Shown: positions 36,117 to 45,187 of the stretch, piece after piece | Layout: each line of letters begins with the position of its first letter | How positions within the stretch are numbered: the first letter of the stretch is position 1 | Origin: Microbacterium schleiferi | Lineage (GTDB): Bacteria > Actinomycetota > Actinomycetes > Actinomycetales > Microbacteriaceae | NCBI RefSeq assembly: GCF_020781975.1 | Contig: NZ_JAJGNI010000008.1 | Coordinates: 124,001 to 188,000 of the forward strand | Direction: 5' to 3' | Length of the DNA stretch: 64,000 nt | Translations under genes and position numbers: made by a program | The notes under the pieces: generated by a model | Told to the model about the DNA's origin: nothing | The model's input: the letters and a program-made list of their open reading frames with translations, nothing else | Databases searched by the model: none

Positions 36117-37811
36117 GTGGGTTCTGTTCGTGCGATGGTGCTGGCTCCGGTCATGGCGCTGTCCTTCCTCGGGCTGAGTGGGTGCACCTTCGGACCTCCC
36201 ACTGCCGCACCGGAGACCTCAGCGTCCCCCTCCTCGTCGCCCTCGGCAACCATCCAGGGGCGTCAATCGACGCCGACCGCTACCCCCACTGCCACTCCGA
36301 CCGCTCGTCCGACGCCCGCTCCGCCAGCACCGATCGATCCAGGTCACGGCGGCGGCACGGGCGGCTCCGGTCGTCCAACACCGCAACCGACCTCGAACCC
36401 CGACCCGGCGCCCTCGCCGACACCGACACCGACACCCACGATCCCGCCGGCGTGCCCCACCAGCAACACACCACCCGCGGATCCCGTTCTCGCGTTCGGC
36501 TCCATCGCCCAGTACTCACCGGTGCCGCTCGCACAGGGTCGGGACTGCACCGGATTCCGGGCCTACCTGTCAACCGGTCTCCCCCAGTACGACTCGCAGT
36601 CCTACGAGTTCTTCGGGCACCTCGTCGGTGACGACGGGAGCATCAACGCGATCGCGTTGATGTCGCAGGGAAACTCTGTCATCCCCGGCCTTCAGGTTCC
36701 CCTCCTCACCATTGAAGAATCAGGGCTCATCTTCAACCGGCTCGACCAGAACAGCGGACCCGCGTTCGGTGGAATCGACGGCCTCGCCGACATCACGGTT
36801 CCCACGAGCATCACCTACCAGCCGTGGAGCATCCACGTCGAGCAGCAGAATCACGGCGAGCCGCCTCAGACGGTCGACATGCGGGTCGTTTCCGGATCCA
36901 TCGGCGCCGTCGGCGCGATCTACGAGCTCACCGTCTCGGTCGACACCGGAATTTACCAATCCGGCGTCAGCGAGCCGACCTCCCTGACTATCCGCGCGCG
37001 TGACACGACAGGGATTATCCAGTGGGGATACGGACCCAACGGGTTCTTCCCGCTGTGGATGTTCGATGGGATGCCGCTCCCGGCATCCGGTGGCCCGATC
37101 GCGACCACCGACCAGCGCACCCGGATCATGAACGACTACGGCGGGGACATCGGAAGCTACCTCGCCGCCACAGGCGACCCGATGACCGGCCAGGGCTCGC
37201 ACTACTACTCGATGCCGCTCGTCGAGGTCGAGTCGTGGTCGATTCAGATCGGATCGACCTACGCGGGAGGCGGCACCGGAGGCGTGCTGTTCTTCGACAA
37301 TCTCACCGAGACGTACAACGATTCCGCCAAGTACATCGTCAGCAGCGGGTACGCATGGACGGAGTTCTCGGTCCAACTACCCGACACCGACCAGGGCATG
37401 CTGATCGCGGTGACCGGCCAGCAGGACGTTGGGAACCTCTACTACGCCATGCTCGGCGGAGCCGGATCTTCCCAGTCAGGCAATGGCACCCTTCAGCCGA
37501 CCGCCAACTGGCCGCAGGGCGCGATCCACATAACGCCGGATCCGACGAGCACGTGGACCTCGCCGCATAGCTGCTACGTCTATGAGCTGTCCTACGCCGT
37601 GAAGCTGGATGCCTCGGCATCGCGACCCGCGGCCGACCTCGTCTTCAACGCCACCGCCCAAGACCAGGAGCTGAACGCACTCGGGCGCGCCGTCTACGAG
37701 GGGCTGTTCTCGTACTCCGGCACACTCGACGGCAACGCGGTCAGCGGATACGCCTGGGGCGAGATCCAGGGGCGCCCGCCGGCTGGTCATCCGACGCCGC
37801 CGAACTGCTGA
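36117..37811 (+). CDS. secreted lipoprotein with Pro/Thr/Ser linker and lipocalin-like (AttH-type) domain
   Basis: 564 residues from GTG 36117 (VGSVRAMVLAPVMALSF); ATG 36135 would shorten the signal peptide. A lipobox LGLSGC marks a lipid-anchored exported protein. Residues up to about 120 are a low-complexity Pro/Thr/Ser/Gly linker (repeats of PTATPTA and PTPTP), as in proteins that hold a domain away from the membrane. The rest resembles the AttH/CrtC-like lipocalin fold: YEFFGHLVGDDGSINAIAL near its start and VSGYAWGEIQGR near its end. Such domains act on or bind hydrophobic compounds, but the activity here is unknown. It begins 41 bases after fabF and ends at a bidirectional terminator. 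Confidence 0.7.
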   Translation: MGSVRAMVLAPVMALSFLGLSGCTFGPPTAAPETSASPSSSPSATIQGRQSTPTATPTATPTARPTPAPPAPIDPGHGGGTGGSGRPTPQPTSNPDPAPSPTPTPTPTIPPACPTSNTPPADPVLAFGSIAQYSPVPLAQGRDCTGFRAYLSTGLPQYDSQSYEFFGHLVGDDGSINAIALMSQGNSVIPGLQVPLLTIEESGLIFNRLDQNSGPAFGGIDGLADITVPTSITYQPWSIHVEQQNHGEPPQTVDMRVVSGSIGAVGAIYELTVSVDTGIYQSGVSEPTSLTIRARDTTGIIQWGYGPNGFFPLWMFDGMPLPASGGPIATTDQRTRIMNDYGGDIGSYLAATGDPMTGQGSHYYSMPLVEVESWSIQIGSTYAGGGTGGVLFFDNLTETYNDSAKYIVSSGYAWTEFSVQLPDTDQGMLIAVTGQQDVGNLYYAMLGGAGSSQSGNGTLQPTANWPQGAIHITPDPTSTWTSPHSCYVYELSYAVKLDASASRPAADLVFNATAQDQELNALGRAVYEGLFSYSGTLDGNAVSGYAWGEIQGRPPAGHPTPPNC

Positions 37812-37821
37812 AGCCAAACGC

Positions 37822-37863
37822 AGAACGGGCCCCTCCGCAACTCTGCACGGAGAAACCCGTTCT
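37822..37863 (+). terminator. bidirectional terminator
   Basis: AGAACGGG (37822-37829) pairs with CCCGTTCT (37856-37863), with CTCCG/CGGAG inside. It lies between the convergent lipoprotein and DUF3145 genes. Confidence 0.65.
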
Positions 37864-37949
37864 CATCGTCACGTGCTGCCACGCTCTCCCAGCGCCGGGA
37901 ATCGACTCATCCGACATCCGGTACGCACGCGCGCTGCACGCGAAGCCTG

Positions 37950-38453
37950 CTACCCCACCTTGTGAAGCCACACCACTGGCGCGTCGTCACTGGCGTGACG
38001 AAACGGCTCGAGTTCGTCATCCCATGCCGAACCGAGCGCGACCTGAAGTTCGCGCTGCATGTCATGAACGTCCCGTATCGCCAGTTCCAGCGCGTACCGG
38101 ATGCGGTCCTCCCCGACGACCACGTTGCCTGCGGCATCCGTCTGCGCATGATGGATGCCGAGGTCCGGCGTGTGCATCCACCGAGCGCCGTCTGAGGCGG
38201 CCGACGGATCTTCGGTCACCTCGAAACGCAGGTGCTCCCAACCGTGCATGGCTGACGTAATCGCAGCTCCCGTGCCGACAGGTCCCGACCAGAAGTACTC
38301 AGCGCGCCGCGCGCCGGGCAATACCGGCTGGTCGGCCCAGTCGAAGCTCACCGCGCGACCGAGCGCGCGTCCCACCGCCCACTCCAGGTGGGGGCACAAC
38401 GCCCGCGGCGCGGAGTGAATCATCACCACACCGCGCGTCATTGATGTAGCCAT
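37950..38453 (-). CDS. DUF3145 family protein
   Basis: 167 residues from ATG 38453, with GGAGA 6-7 bases upstream. The sequence MTRGVVMIHSAPRALCPHLE, then EYFWSGPVGTGAAITSAMHG and LRFEVTEDPSAASDGARWMH, matches the actinobacterial DUF3145 family; the C-terminus (DDAPVVWLHKVG) is also typical. The function is unknown, although the gene is often near fatty acid genes, as here. A canonical promoter with an overlapping palindrome lies upstream, so its transcription is probably regulated separately. Confidence 0.87.
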   Translation of the reverse strand: MATSMTRGVVMIHSAPRALCPHLEWAVGRALGRAVSFDWADQPVLPGARRAEYFWSGPVGTGAAITSAMHGWEHLRFEVTEDPSAASDGARWMHTPDLGIHHAQTDAAGNVVVGEDRIRYALELAIRDVHDMQRELQVALGSAWDDELEPFRHASDDAPVVWLHKVG

Positions 38454-38525
38454 ATCGATCTCCGTTCTGAGGTGCGTCTTCCCCAACGTCCTCAGGAGAT
38501 CTGTGGCTGTTCTGTTATTGGGCCC

Positions 38526-38554
38526 ATTATCGCCCGGGGCGACCCGAATCACAA
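38526..38554 (-). promoter_or_regulatory. sigma-70 type promoter with overlapping palindrome, for the DUF3145 gene
   Basis: On the minus strand TTGTGA (38549-38554) and GATAAT (38526-38531) are separated by 17 bases, the best consensus-like promoter seen in the window. The inverted repeat AATCACA-AGCC-TGTGATT (38547-38564) covers the -35 element and is a candidate operator. Confidence 0.65.
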
Positions 38555-38692
38555 GCCTGTGATTCACCGGTGCAGGGCGCGATATTCGGGCTTTGCCGGA
38601 GCCCGTCCGTCTGAAAGGCTGAACCCGGGGGCAACATGCGGCTCTCGGCGCGCGCTTGTTCGAGCGCGCGCCTGAACCAAAAGAAGACATCC

Positions 38693-40280
38693 ATGGAGGC
38701 AGCCGGTTTTGTCGGCATTCTGATCATCATCGGGATAGCAGTCGTTGCGGCGATCATCATCGCGCTCATCGGCCTCCTGTTGGCGAAGGCGTGGATCAAG
38801 GTCGCTCGCGCAGACGAGGCCCTTGTCATCTCGGGCCGCAAGCAGCGAGTGCAGACCACGGTGATGGATGCCGACGGCACGAGCCGATCGGAGATGTCCG
38901 AATCCCCGGTCACCGTGATCGTCAACGGCAAGTCACTGGTCAACCCCATCACGCAGCGTCACGAGATCATCTCCCTGCGTTCTCGCCAGGTGTCGTTGAA
39001 CGCCGAGGCGCAGTCGCTCGACAATGTGACGCTCAACGTCGATGGCGTCTGCGATCGTCAAGATCGGGTCCGACCCGGTGTTCGTCCGCCGTGCCGCCGA
39101 GCGTTTCGCGTCACAGGACAAGGCGATCGAACAGTTCACCACGGAGCAGCTTGAGGGAGCGCTGCGCGGAATCGTTGCGACGCTGTCGGTCGTCGAACTC
39201 ATGCGCGAGCGCAAGAAGTTCTCGGATCAGATCGCCGCCGATGTCTCTCAGGAGCTCGCCGAGCAGGGCCTCATCCTCGACTCGTTCCAGATCAAGGGAA
39301 TCACTGACGCGATGGGCTACATCCAGTCGCTCGGCGCACCCGAGATCCAGGCCAAACGCCAGGCCGCCGAGATTGCGCAGACCAACGCCGACCGCGCGAT
39401 CAATCAGAAGAACATCGCGAACCAAGAAGCGAACCTGATCGAGCAGACGGCGCTGGACACCAATACCGCCAATGCGAATGCCGGTATCGGTCGCGCCCGC
39501 GCCGAGGCCGAACAGGCTGAGCAACTCGCGAGAGCCCAGGCTGAGCAGGCGGTTCTGCAGCAGCAGGCCGAGAACCGGCAGGCACAGCTGGATGCCGACG
39601 TCAAGCGCGTCGCCGACGCTCAGCGATACGAGGCTGAGACGCGTGCTCAGGCCGAGCTCTACACTCGCGAACGTGCCGCAGAGGCTGCCGCGATCGAGAA
39701 GATCAAAGAAGCTGAGGCTCGCACCCGAATCGCCGAGCAGCAGGCTGAAGCGGATCGGGCCCGCGCCGCCGGTGAGGCAGCCGCTGCCGAGGCGCGCGCC
39801 GCCGGTGAGGCCAGCGCACTGCGCGCCCTCGCGGACGCAGAAGCCACCGCGCGGCGCCTGCGCGCAGAGGCCGAGGCCGACGCGATCCGGGCCGAAGGTC
39901 AGGCGCGTGCCGAGTCGATCGAAACCGAGGCCGAAGCCATCGCTTCGAACCAGGAGGCGATTCTGTCTCAGCGCGCGCTCGATGTGCTCCCCTCGATCAT
40001 GGCGGAGTTCGCGAAGGGCTACTCCGCCATCGGCAACGTCTCGATCGTCGGTGGCGGATCCGGCGAGGAGGGCGCATCCCGCGTCATCGGGGCCGACAGC
40101 GCGACAGCCATGAAGTCGGTTTTCGACAGTGTTCAGGCGGCAACCGGCATTGACCTCGCCACCATCATCCAGGGGCAGGCCGTCGGCCGTGCCTTCGGCT
40201 CCGGTATGGCGGATGCCGCCGCGAGCGAACCCGTGCAAGTAGTCACCTCCCGGCGCACAACCAAGCCGAAGGCGGAATAG
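38693..40280 (+). pseudogene. flotillin/SPFH-family gene with a single-base frameshift
   Basis: The frame from ATG 38693 encodes a membrane helix (ILIIIGIAVVAAIIIALIGL) and the first part of an SPFH domain, ending near VTLNVDGV at about 39049. The next residues expected in the family (AIVKIGSDPVFVRRAAERF) are in the frame one base ahead, which stays open to 40280 and encodes the rest of the SPFH domain and a long Ala/Glu/Arg coiled coil. One extra base in GGCGTCTGCG, most simply the T at 39050, breaks the gene. Flotillins organise membrane microdomains. A sequencing error is possible. ATG 39042 could restart the second half, but no ribosome-binding site precedes it and the product would lack the membrane anchor. 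Confidence 0.8.
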
Positions 40281-40338
40281 CGTTCGACGGCAACACCCGC
40301 CCACCCACAGGCGCGCTCTCGGCAACACCCCCGACAAC

Positions 40339-40372
40339 GAACAGAACCCCGCCAGACGGCGGGGTTCTGCTC
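40339..40372 (+). terminator. palindromic terminator, copy 1
   Basis: GAACAGAACCCCGCC, loop AGAC, GGCGGGGTTCTGCTC: a 15 bp stem with one mismatch. It follows the flotillin gene. Confidence 0.7.
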
Positions 40373-40488
40373 GTAGGGCGGGTGGGACTTGTCCCTTTCG
40401 CCCCTCCACGGCTCGCTACGCGATCCGTGGAGCCTCCGGCGAATGGGGCCCACCCACAAGGTGCGTTCGCGGCAACACCCCCGACAAC

Positions 40489-40522
40489 GAACAGAACCCC
40501 GCCAGACGGCGGGGTTCTGTTC
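40489..40522 (+). terminator. palindromic terminator, copy 2
   Basis: GAACAGAACCCCGCC, loop AGAC, GGCGGGGTTCTGTTC: a perfect 15 bp stem, ending 1 base from the tRNA-Met 3' end, so it probably terminates the tRNA transcript (minus strand) and backs up copy 1 for the plus strand. Confidence 0.75.
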
Positions 40523-40523
40523 G

Positions 40524-40597
40524 TAGGGCGGGTGGGACTTGAACCCACGATCGTCGGGTTATGAGCCCGCTGCCTTGACCAGCTTGGCCACCGCCCC
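40524..40597 (-). tRNA. tRNA-Met (anticodon CAT)
   Basis: A 74-base cloverleaf on the minus strand: acceptor GGGGCGG/CCGCCCT (one G-T pair), anticodon stem GCGGG-type with loop CTCATAA (CAT), T arm GTGGG-TTCAAGT-CCCAC, discriminator A. It lacks the initiator tRNA features, so it is elongator Met or the Ile tRNA with a modified CAT anticodon. Confidence 0.88.
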
Positions 40598-40625
40598 CTG
40601 CCAGATCAGCGTACCGGGCGTGCGC

Positions 40626-41636
40626 TCACGACGCGGACTTCGAACCGTCTGCCGATGACTCGTCCGAGGAGCTTCCGCGCGTGAACGGTAGCTCGAGGCT
40701 GTCGCTGATCACCTGGGGGTGGTTGCGCGCCAGGCTGATCACTCCGTATACGGCGAGGGCGCCGGCGACCCCGAACCCGATGAAGGCCCACAGCGGCGCA
40801 GTCTCGGCTTCCTGCAGCACGACAAGCCCGATGAACACCGCCACGATCGGGTCGATCACCGTCAGGCCCGCGATCACGAGATCGGGTGGCCCGAGGCTGT
40901 ACGCCGTCTGGACGAAGTACGCACCGACCGCCACCGCCGCCAACAGGGCGACGACGCACAGCAGAGTGAGCCAGTCGAAGTTCTGGTCCCGGATCCGGCT
41001 CAGGACCACCTTCGCGAGTGTCGCCACGAAGCCGTAGAGAACGCCTGAGGCGACGATGTAGAACAGCGCTAGACCGTGCTTGCGGAACACGAGCCAGAGA
41101 ACGGCGAAGATGACGATGGTCACCGCCAGCAGACCGAGGATTACCAGCAGCTGCGCCTGCGTGACGGGGCGCTCGGTGGCAAAGAACGCGGCGATCGTCA
41201 CGAAGATGAAGATCCCGCCCACTGCCGCGATGATCGATCGAATCGACTGGCGCGTGGGGCGATGCCCACTGATGCGGGCGTTGAGCAGGGTGGTGATGAC
41301 CAGCGAGACGGCTCCGAGCGGTTGCACCAGGATCAGCGGCGCAACCGAAAGCGCAGCGAGCTGGCAGACGATCGCGAGCCCCAACATGATGGTGCCCGCC
41401 AGCCACGATGGCCGCCGCAGCAGGTTCAGAAGATGATTGCGGTCGAGCCCGTTCCCGCCAGAGCGGCCGGTGAGCTTCTCAACCTTCTGGACGCCCCGGT
41501 ACTGATACTGGGCACCGAACGACATGAAGATGGCACCGAGCAGTGCGAGGGGAATCCCGGCGAGGATCGCGGGGTCGCGGAACGCCTCAGTGATCTGGTC
41601 GGTCACGCTTGCCGACACGGTCAGGAGGAGCACCAT
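40626..41636 (-). CDS. DMT-superfamily (EamA/NIPA-like) membrane transporter
   Basis: 336 residues with nine or ten predicted membrane helices and short loops (ILAGIPLALLGAIFMSFGAQ; LGAVSLVITTLLNARISGHR; LVIAGLTVIDPIVAVFIGLV). The pattern of conserved Pro and small residues, and a soluble Ser/Asp-rich tail (RGSSSDESSADGSKSAS), match the drug/metabolite transporter superfamily, and the actinobacterial NIPA-like members in particular. The substrate is unknown. It is divergent from def (53-base gap) and ends beside the tRNA-Met. Confidence 0.8.
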   Translation of the reverse strand: MVLLLTVSASVTDQITEAFRDPAILAGIPLALLGAIFMSFGAQYQYRGVQKVEKLTGRSGGNGLDRNHLLNLLRRPSWLAGTIMLGLAIVCQLAALSVAPLILVQPLGAVSLVITTLLNARISGHRPTRQSIRSIIAAVGGIFIFVTIAAFFATERPVTQAQLLVILGLLAVTIVIFAVLWLVFRKHGLALFYIVASGVLYGFVATLAKVVLSRIRDQNFDWLTLLCVVALLAAVAVGAYFVQTAYSLGPPDLVIAGLTVIDPIVAVFIGLVVLQEAETAPLWAFIGFGVAGALAVYGVISLARNHPQVISDSLELPFTRGSSSDESSADGSKSAS

Positions 41637-41677
41637 TCGACCCTATCCCGGCGTCGGCCAGACGCCGTGTGTCTCAA

Positions 41678-41683
41678 TAGGCT
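41678..41683 (+). promoter_or_regulatory. probable -10 element (TAGGCT) of def
   Basis: TAGGCT ends 6 bases before ATG 41690, identical in sequence and spacing to the ppgK element. Confidence 0.5.
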
Positions 41684-41689
41684 TGTCGC

Positions 41690-42256
41690 ATGGCTGTTCT
41701 CCCGATCCGCATCATGGGCGATCCCGTCCTCCACGCTCCCGCCACTGCCGTCGCGGAGATCAGCGATGACATCCGTCAGCTCGTCGCTGACATGTACGAG
41801 ACGATGGATGCCGCCCCTGGCGTCGGCCTGGCGGCCCCGCAAGTAGGCGTAGGGCTTCGGATCTTCACCTACAGCTACACCGATGATGACGGTGCACCGT
41901 GGCGAGGCGTGGTCATCAACCCGGAGCTGTGGATCACTCCCCTGGAGCCGGGCGAGCCCGATCCCGAGGAGGAGTCGGAGGGGTGCCTCTCATTCCCGGG
42001 TGAGCGGTTCCCGCTGCGCCGCTCCGAGCGTGCCCGGGTCACCGGGATCGATCTCGACGGCCAGCCCGTCGACATCGAGGTCGACGGGTGGCGCGCCCGC
42101 ATCCTGCAACACGAGTTCGACCACCTCGACGGTGTGCTCTACCTGGACCGGCTCGGTGACCGCGACTGGCGCACCGCCCAGAAGATCTCCCGCAAACAGG
42201 GCTGGGGCACACCGGGGAAGTCGTGGATGCCGGGAGTGGACGACCTCGACGCCTGA
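41690..42256 (+). CDS. def: peptide deformylase
   Basis: 188 residues. The three family motifs are complete: GVGLAAPQVG, EGCLSFPGE with the metal-binding Cys, and LQHEFDHLDGVLY with both metal His residues and the catalytic Glu. The enzyme removes the formyl group from new proteins. The last 20 residues (GWGTPGKSWMPGVDDLDA) are a typical actinobacterial extension. tRNA-Asn follows on the other strand. Confidence 0.96.
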   Translation: MAVLPIRIMGDPVLHAPATAVAEISDDIRQLVADMYETMDAAPGVGLAAPQVGVGLRIFTYSYTDDDGAPWRGVVINPELWITPLEPGEPDPEEESEGCLSFPGERFPLRRSERARVTGIDLDGQPVDIEVDGWRARILQHEFDHLDGVLYLDRLGDRDWRTAQKISRKQGWGTPGKSWMPGVDDLDA

Positions 42257-42283
42257 ACGGAGGACGAGGGTATGGAGTAATGG

Positions 42284-42356
42284 CTCCCCGGCTTGGACTC
42301 GAACCAAGAACCTATCGGTTAACAGCCGATTGCTCTGCCAATTGAGCTACCGAGGA
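42284..42356 (-). tRNA. tRNA-Asn (anticodon GTT)
   Basis: A 73-base cloverleaf on the minus strand: acceptor TCCTCGG/CCGGGGA, anticodon stem ATCGG/CCGAT with loop CTGTTAA (GTT), T arm with GGTTCGAGTCC, discriminator G. CCA is encoded immediately after (42281-42283). Confidence 0.95.
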
Positions 42357-42440
42357 ATATGCCCGCCGCAGCGGGCAACCCCACTATCTTAGCAAAGCCG
42401 ACGGGGTTTCAACGACGCGAGCCAGGCCCTCGTCGCGCCG

Positions 42441-43229
42441 TCAGGACACGACGAAGCGGCGGTCTGCTTCTGCGCTCGGCGTCCAGATCAGATCGTTCGT
42501 ACCGTGGCCGAACGCGACGACGTGCCCACCGCGAAGTACGAGCACGTTTGCGTCGAGTTCCTTCACGGCTTCGGGGTCATGCGTGGAGATGACAGCTGCC
42601 ATGCCGGTGTCATCTCGTCGCCGCGTGATGGCCTCGCGCGCGGCTTTGCGGACTTCGACATCGAGATTCGCGAACGGTTCGTCGGCCACGAGAATCCGCG
42701 GGTCGACGACGAGGCCTCGGGCGAGCGCCACACGCTGGCGCATCCCCGCCGAAAGCTCGTAGGGGAACTTGTTCGCAACGCCCAGGGGAAGCATGAGCTC
42801 ATCGAGCAGGCCCGCGACGCGGATCGCGAGGGCCTTCTGGTTGATTCGCCGCTCCCTCGAGGTGATCGGCTCGGCGATGACCTCCGAGACCGTCAGCCGG
42901 GAGGGCAAGTGTGCGCCGGCTGATTGAGGCAGGTAGCCGGCGAAATATGTCAGTTCGCGGATCGCCCTGCCGGGGCGCCGGACCGAGATGCCATCGACGA
43001 GCGCGTCTCCCCCGGTGACCGACACGCCTTCGTGCGCGCGACCAGCAAGCACCGAAAGGAGGCTCGATTTTCCGGCGCCGGTAGGACCCATGAGCGCAAG
43101 AACCGAGCCGCGAGCGACAGTGAAGGTGATCCCGTCGATGAGCTTGTCGGTCTCGCCGCGACCGGTGTGACTGATCGAGAGGTCCGAGCACACGATCGCC
43201 GCTTCGGTGGCTCTGCGACGAGGAGACAT
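42441..43229 (-). CDS. ABC transporter ATP-binding protein
   Basis: 262 residues. Walker A GPTGAGKSS, Q-loop region (YLPQSAG), ABC signature LSAGMRQRVALARG, Walker B ILVADEPFANLD and the H-loop ISTHDPEAV are all present. No permease or binding protein gene is adjacent, so it is an orphan ATPase whose partner and substrate are unknown. It lies downstream of dnaG on the same strand (54-base gap). Confidence 0.88.
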   Translation of the reverse strand: MSPRRRATEAAIVCSDLSISHTGRGETDKLIDGITFTVARGSVLALMGPTGAGKSSLLSVLAGRAHEGVSVTGGDALVDGISVRRPGRAIRELTYFAGYLPQSAGAHLPSRLTVSEVIAEPITSRERRINQKALAIRVAGLLDELMLPLGVANKFPYELSAGMRQRVALARGLVVDPRILVADEPFANLDVEVRKAAREAITRRRDDTGMAAVISTHDPEAVKELDANVLVLRGGHVVAFGHGTNDLIWTPSAEADRRFVVS

Positions 43230-43282
43230 ACCCTCATCCTGCCGTGCCGTTGCGCTGGGATCCAGTCCAGAGTCCCGGTCGA

Positions 43283-45178
43283 TCAGCGTTCGGTGTCGCC
43301 TGTCCAGCGCTGCCGCTCCAGATCGAGCTCGCGCAGCTGCAGGCGAATCCGACGCCCCTCCTCGGAGTCCGGAGGCACGCGCTGGACTGCGCGAACCAGT
43401 TCCGCCTTCTCCGAATCGACGCGTCGCACGATCAATCGACGCATCAAATCGGATGCCGAGGCTGCGGCATCCGCCTCGCCGAGGGCCGGGAACGCAGACA
43501 TGAGCAGCTCCGAGCCGAGCGCGCGGTAGGGCTCGCGGATGGTGTCAACGGCCTGCACTGCCCATCCCGCTCGCGTGTAATCGGGCGCCTCGACCACGGC
43601 GGCACGAACGGCATCGAGCGCGGGGTGCTGGAACGCCGCTCCCAGGGCGCGCCGGACCGTCGCATCGTCGAGGCGGTGCCCGAATTGCAGAGCCGCCATG
43701 AGCGCGTCACGCTCGATTACGACATCGCGGGTACGAGGAAGCGACGCGATCGTCGGGATCAGCACCGGTGCAGAGACGGCCGCTCCGTCATCCGGATGCT
43801 GGCGCTCAGCCGGCGCCGCGTCATCGCGCCCACGCCGCTGCGGCGACCCGCCTGTGTCACGCGAACGGGAAGCTCGCGATACCGCTGCGCTCACCTCGTC
43901 GAGATCCAGACCGATCCGGCGCGCGAGGACGCGGACGTACCCGGGTCGCAACGACGGGTCTCGGATGTCGGCGACAACAGGTGCGGCTGCGCGGAGCGCT
44001 GCGGCGCGCCCCTCCACAGTGCCGAGGTCGTACTGCGAAAGGCGCTGGTCGATGACGAACTCGAACATCGGCGCCTTGGTTGTCATGAGGGCGCGCACGG
44101 CGTCGTCACCACGAGCGAGCCTCAGGTCGCACGGGTCTAGCCCGTCCGGCGCCACGGCCACGTACGTCTGTGCCGAAAAGCGCTTCTCGTCGGCGAAGGC
44201 GCGGAGCGCCGCCTTCTGACCCGCGGCATCCGGGTCGAAGGTGAAGACGACCTCTCCCCCGCTCGAATCGTCGCCCATGACACGCCTGAGCACCGTGATG
44301 TGATCGCTGCCGAACGCCGTTCCACAGGTTGCGATCGCCGTCGTGATGCCTGCGAGATGACACGCCATGACATCGGTATAGCCCTCGACGACCACGACGC
44401 GATGCTCCCGGGAAATGTCTCGCTTGGCAAGGTCGAGGCCGTACAGTACCTGCGACTTCCGGTAGATCGAGGTCTCTGGGGTGTTCAGGTACTTCGGCCC
44501 CTGGTCATCCTCGAGCAGCCGTCGCGCCCCGAACCCGACGACTTGGCTGGTCACATCTCGGATCGGCCAGATGAGGCGGCCGCGAAAGCGGTCGTACGTG
44601 CCGCGCTGGCCCTGCGAGAGCAGCCCCGCAGCCAACAGCTCCTCGCGCGTGAACCCTTGCCCAGCGAGAGCGTCTGAGAGGTTTGACCAGCCCTTGGGCG
44701 CAAAGCCCACCCCGAAGTGCGCAGCGGCAGCAGCGTCGAACCCTCGCTCACCCAGAAACCGGCGTCCGACCTCGGCCTCGGGCGTCAGAAGCTGGGCTCG
44801 AAAGTACTCGGCAGCTGCAGCGTTTGCCGCGTAGAGGCGACTACGTCCCGAGTTCTCCGGTGCCGCGCCGCCCTCCTCGAAGTGCAGGGTGTAGCCGATC
44901 CGCCCGGCCAACCGCTCGACAGCCTCGGTGAAGCTCAGGTGGTCCATCTTGCGCAGGAATGAGTACACATCGCCGGACTCGCCACACCCGAAGCAGTGAT
45001 AGAAGCCGACCTGCGGTCGCACATGGAAGCTCGGGCTGCGCTCATCGTGGAAGGGGCACAGTCCCTTCAGCGAACCGACACCGGCGGGCTTGAGGGCTAC
45101 ACGCTCGCCAATCACATCGGCGATGTTCGTCCGCGCCTTCACCTCGTCGATGTCGGCCTGCGCGATCCGTCCTGGCAT
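43283..45178 (-). CDS. dnaG: DNA primase
   Basis: 631 residues. The N-terminal CHC2 zinc finger ([16 protein letters not shown], with CFGC following), the primase core and the TOPRIM motif [16 protein letters not shown] with [13 protein letters not shown] are clear, followed by a C-terminal helicase-interaction domain. The enzyme makes RNA primers for lagging-strand synthesis. It is downstream of dgt with a 9-base gap, as in related actinobacteria, so dus, dgt and dnaG appear to form one transcription unit. Confidence 0.96.
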   Translation of the reverse strand: MPGRIAQADIDEVKARTNIADVIGERVALKPAGVGSLKGLCPFHDERSPSFHVRPQVGFYHCFGCGESGDVYSFLRKMDHLSFTEAVERLAGRIGYTLHFEEGGAAPENSGRSRLYAANAAAAEYFRAQLLTPEAEVGRRFLGERGFDAAAAAHFGVGFAPKGWSNLSDALAGQGFTREELLAAGLLSQGQRGTYDRFRGRLIWPIRDVTSQVVGFGARRLLEDDQGPKYLNTPETSIYRKSQVLYGLDLAKRDISREHRVVVVEGYTDVMACHLAGITTAIATCGTAFGSDHITVLRRVMGDDSSGGEVVFTFDPDAAGQKAALRAFADEKRFSAQTYVAVAPDGLDPCDLRLARGDDAVRALMTTKAPMFEFVIDQRLSQYDLGTVEGRAAALRAAAPVVADIRDPSLRPGYVRVLARRIGLDLDEVSAAVSRASRSRDTGGSPQRRGRDDAAPAERQHPDDGAAVSAPVLIPTIASLPRTRDVVIERDALMAALQFGHRLDDATVRRALGAAFQHPALDAVRAAVVEAPDYTRAGWAVQAVDTIREPYRALGSELLMSAFPALGEADAAASASDLMRRLIVRRVDSEKAELVRAVQRVPPDSEEGRRIRLQLRELDLERQRWTGDTER

Positions 45179-45187
45179 CAGGCCGCC

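Larger units (their letters stand above)
40299..40541 (+). repeat. imperfect tandem duplication (about 150-base period) that copies the 3' end of tRNA-Met
   Basis: The block from GCCCACCCACA (40299) through a terminator hairpin to GGGCGGGTGGGACTT (ending about 40391) recurs 149-150 bases later (40448-40541). The second copy runs on into the complete tRNA-Met; the first contains only its last 17 or so bases and then diverges. The last 70 bases of the two copies differ at one position. Confidence 0.85.

Noticed and set aside
36270..36460. CCGAC/ACC-rich repetitive tract resembling a satellite or CRISPR-like array
   Set aside because: The repeats are irregular and in frame, encoding the Pro/Thr linker of the lipoprotein. 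No CRISPR repeat-spacer pattern is found anywhere in the window.
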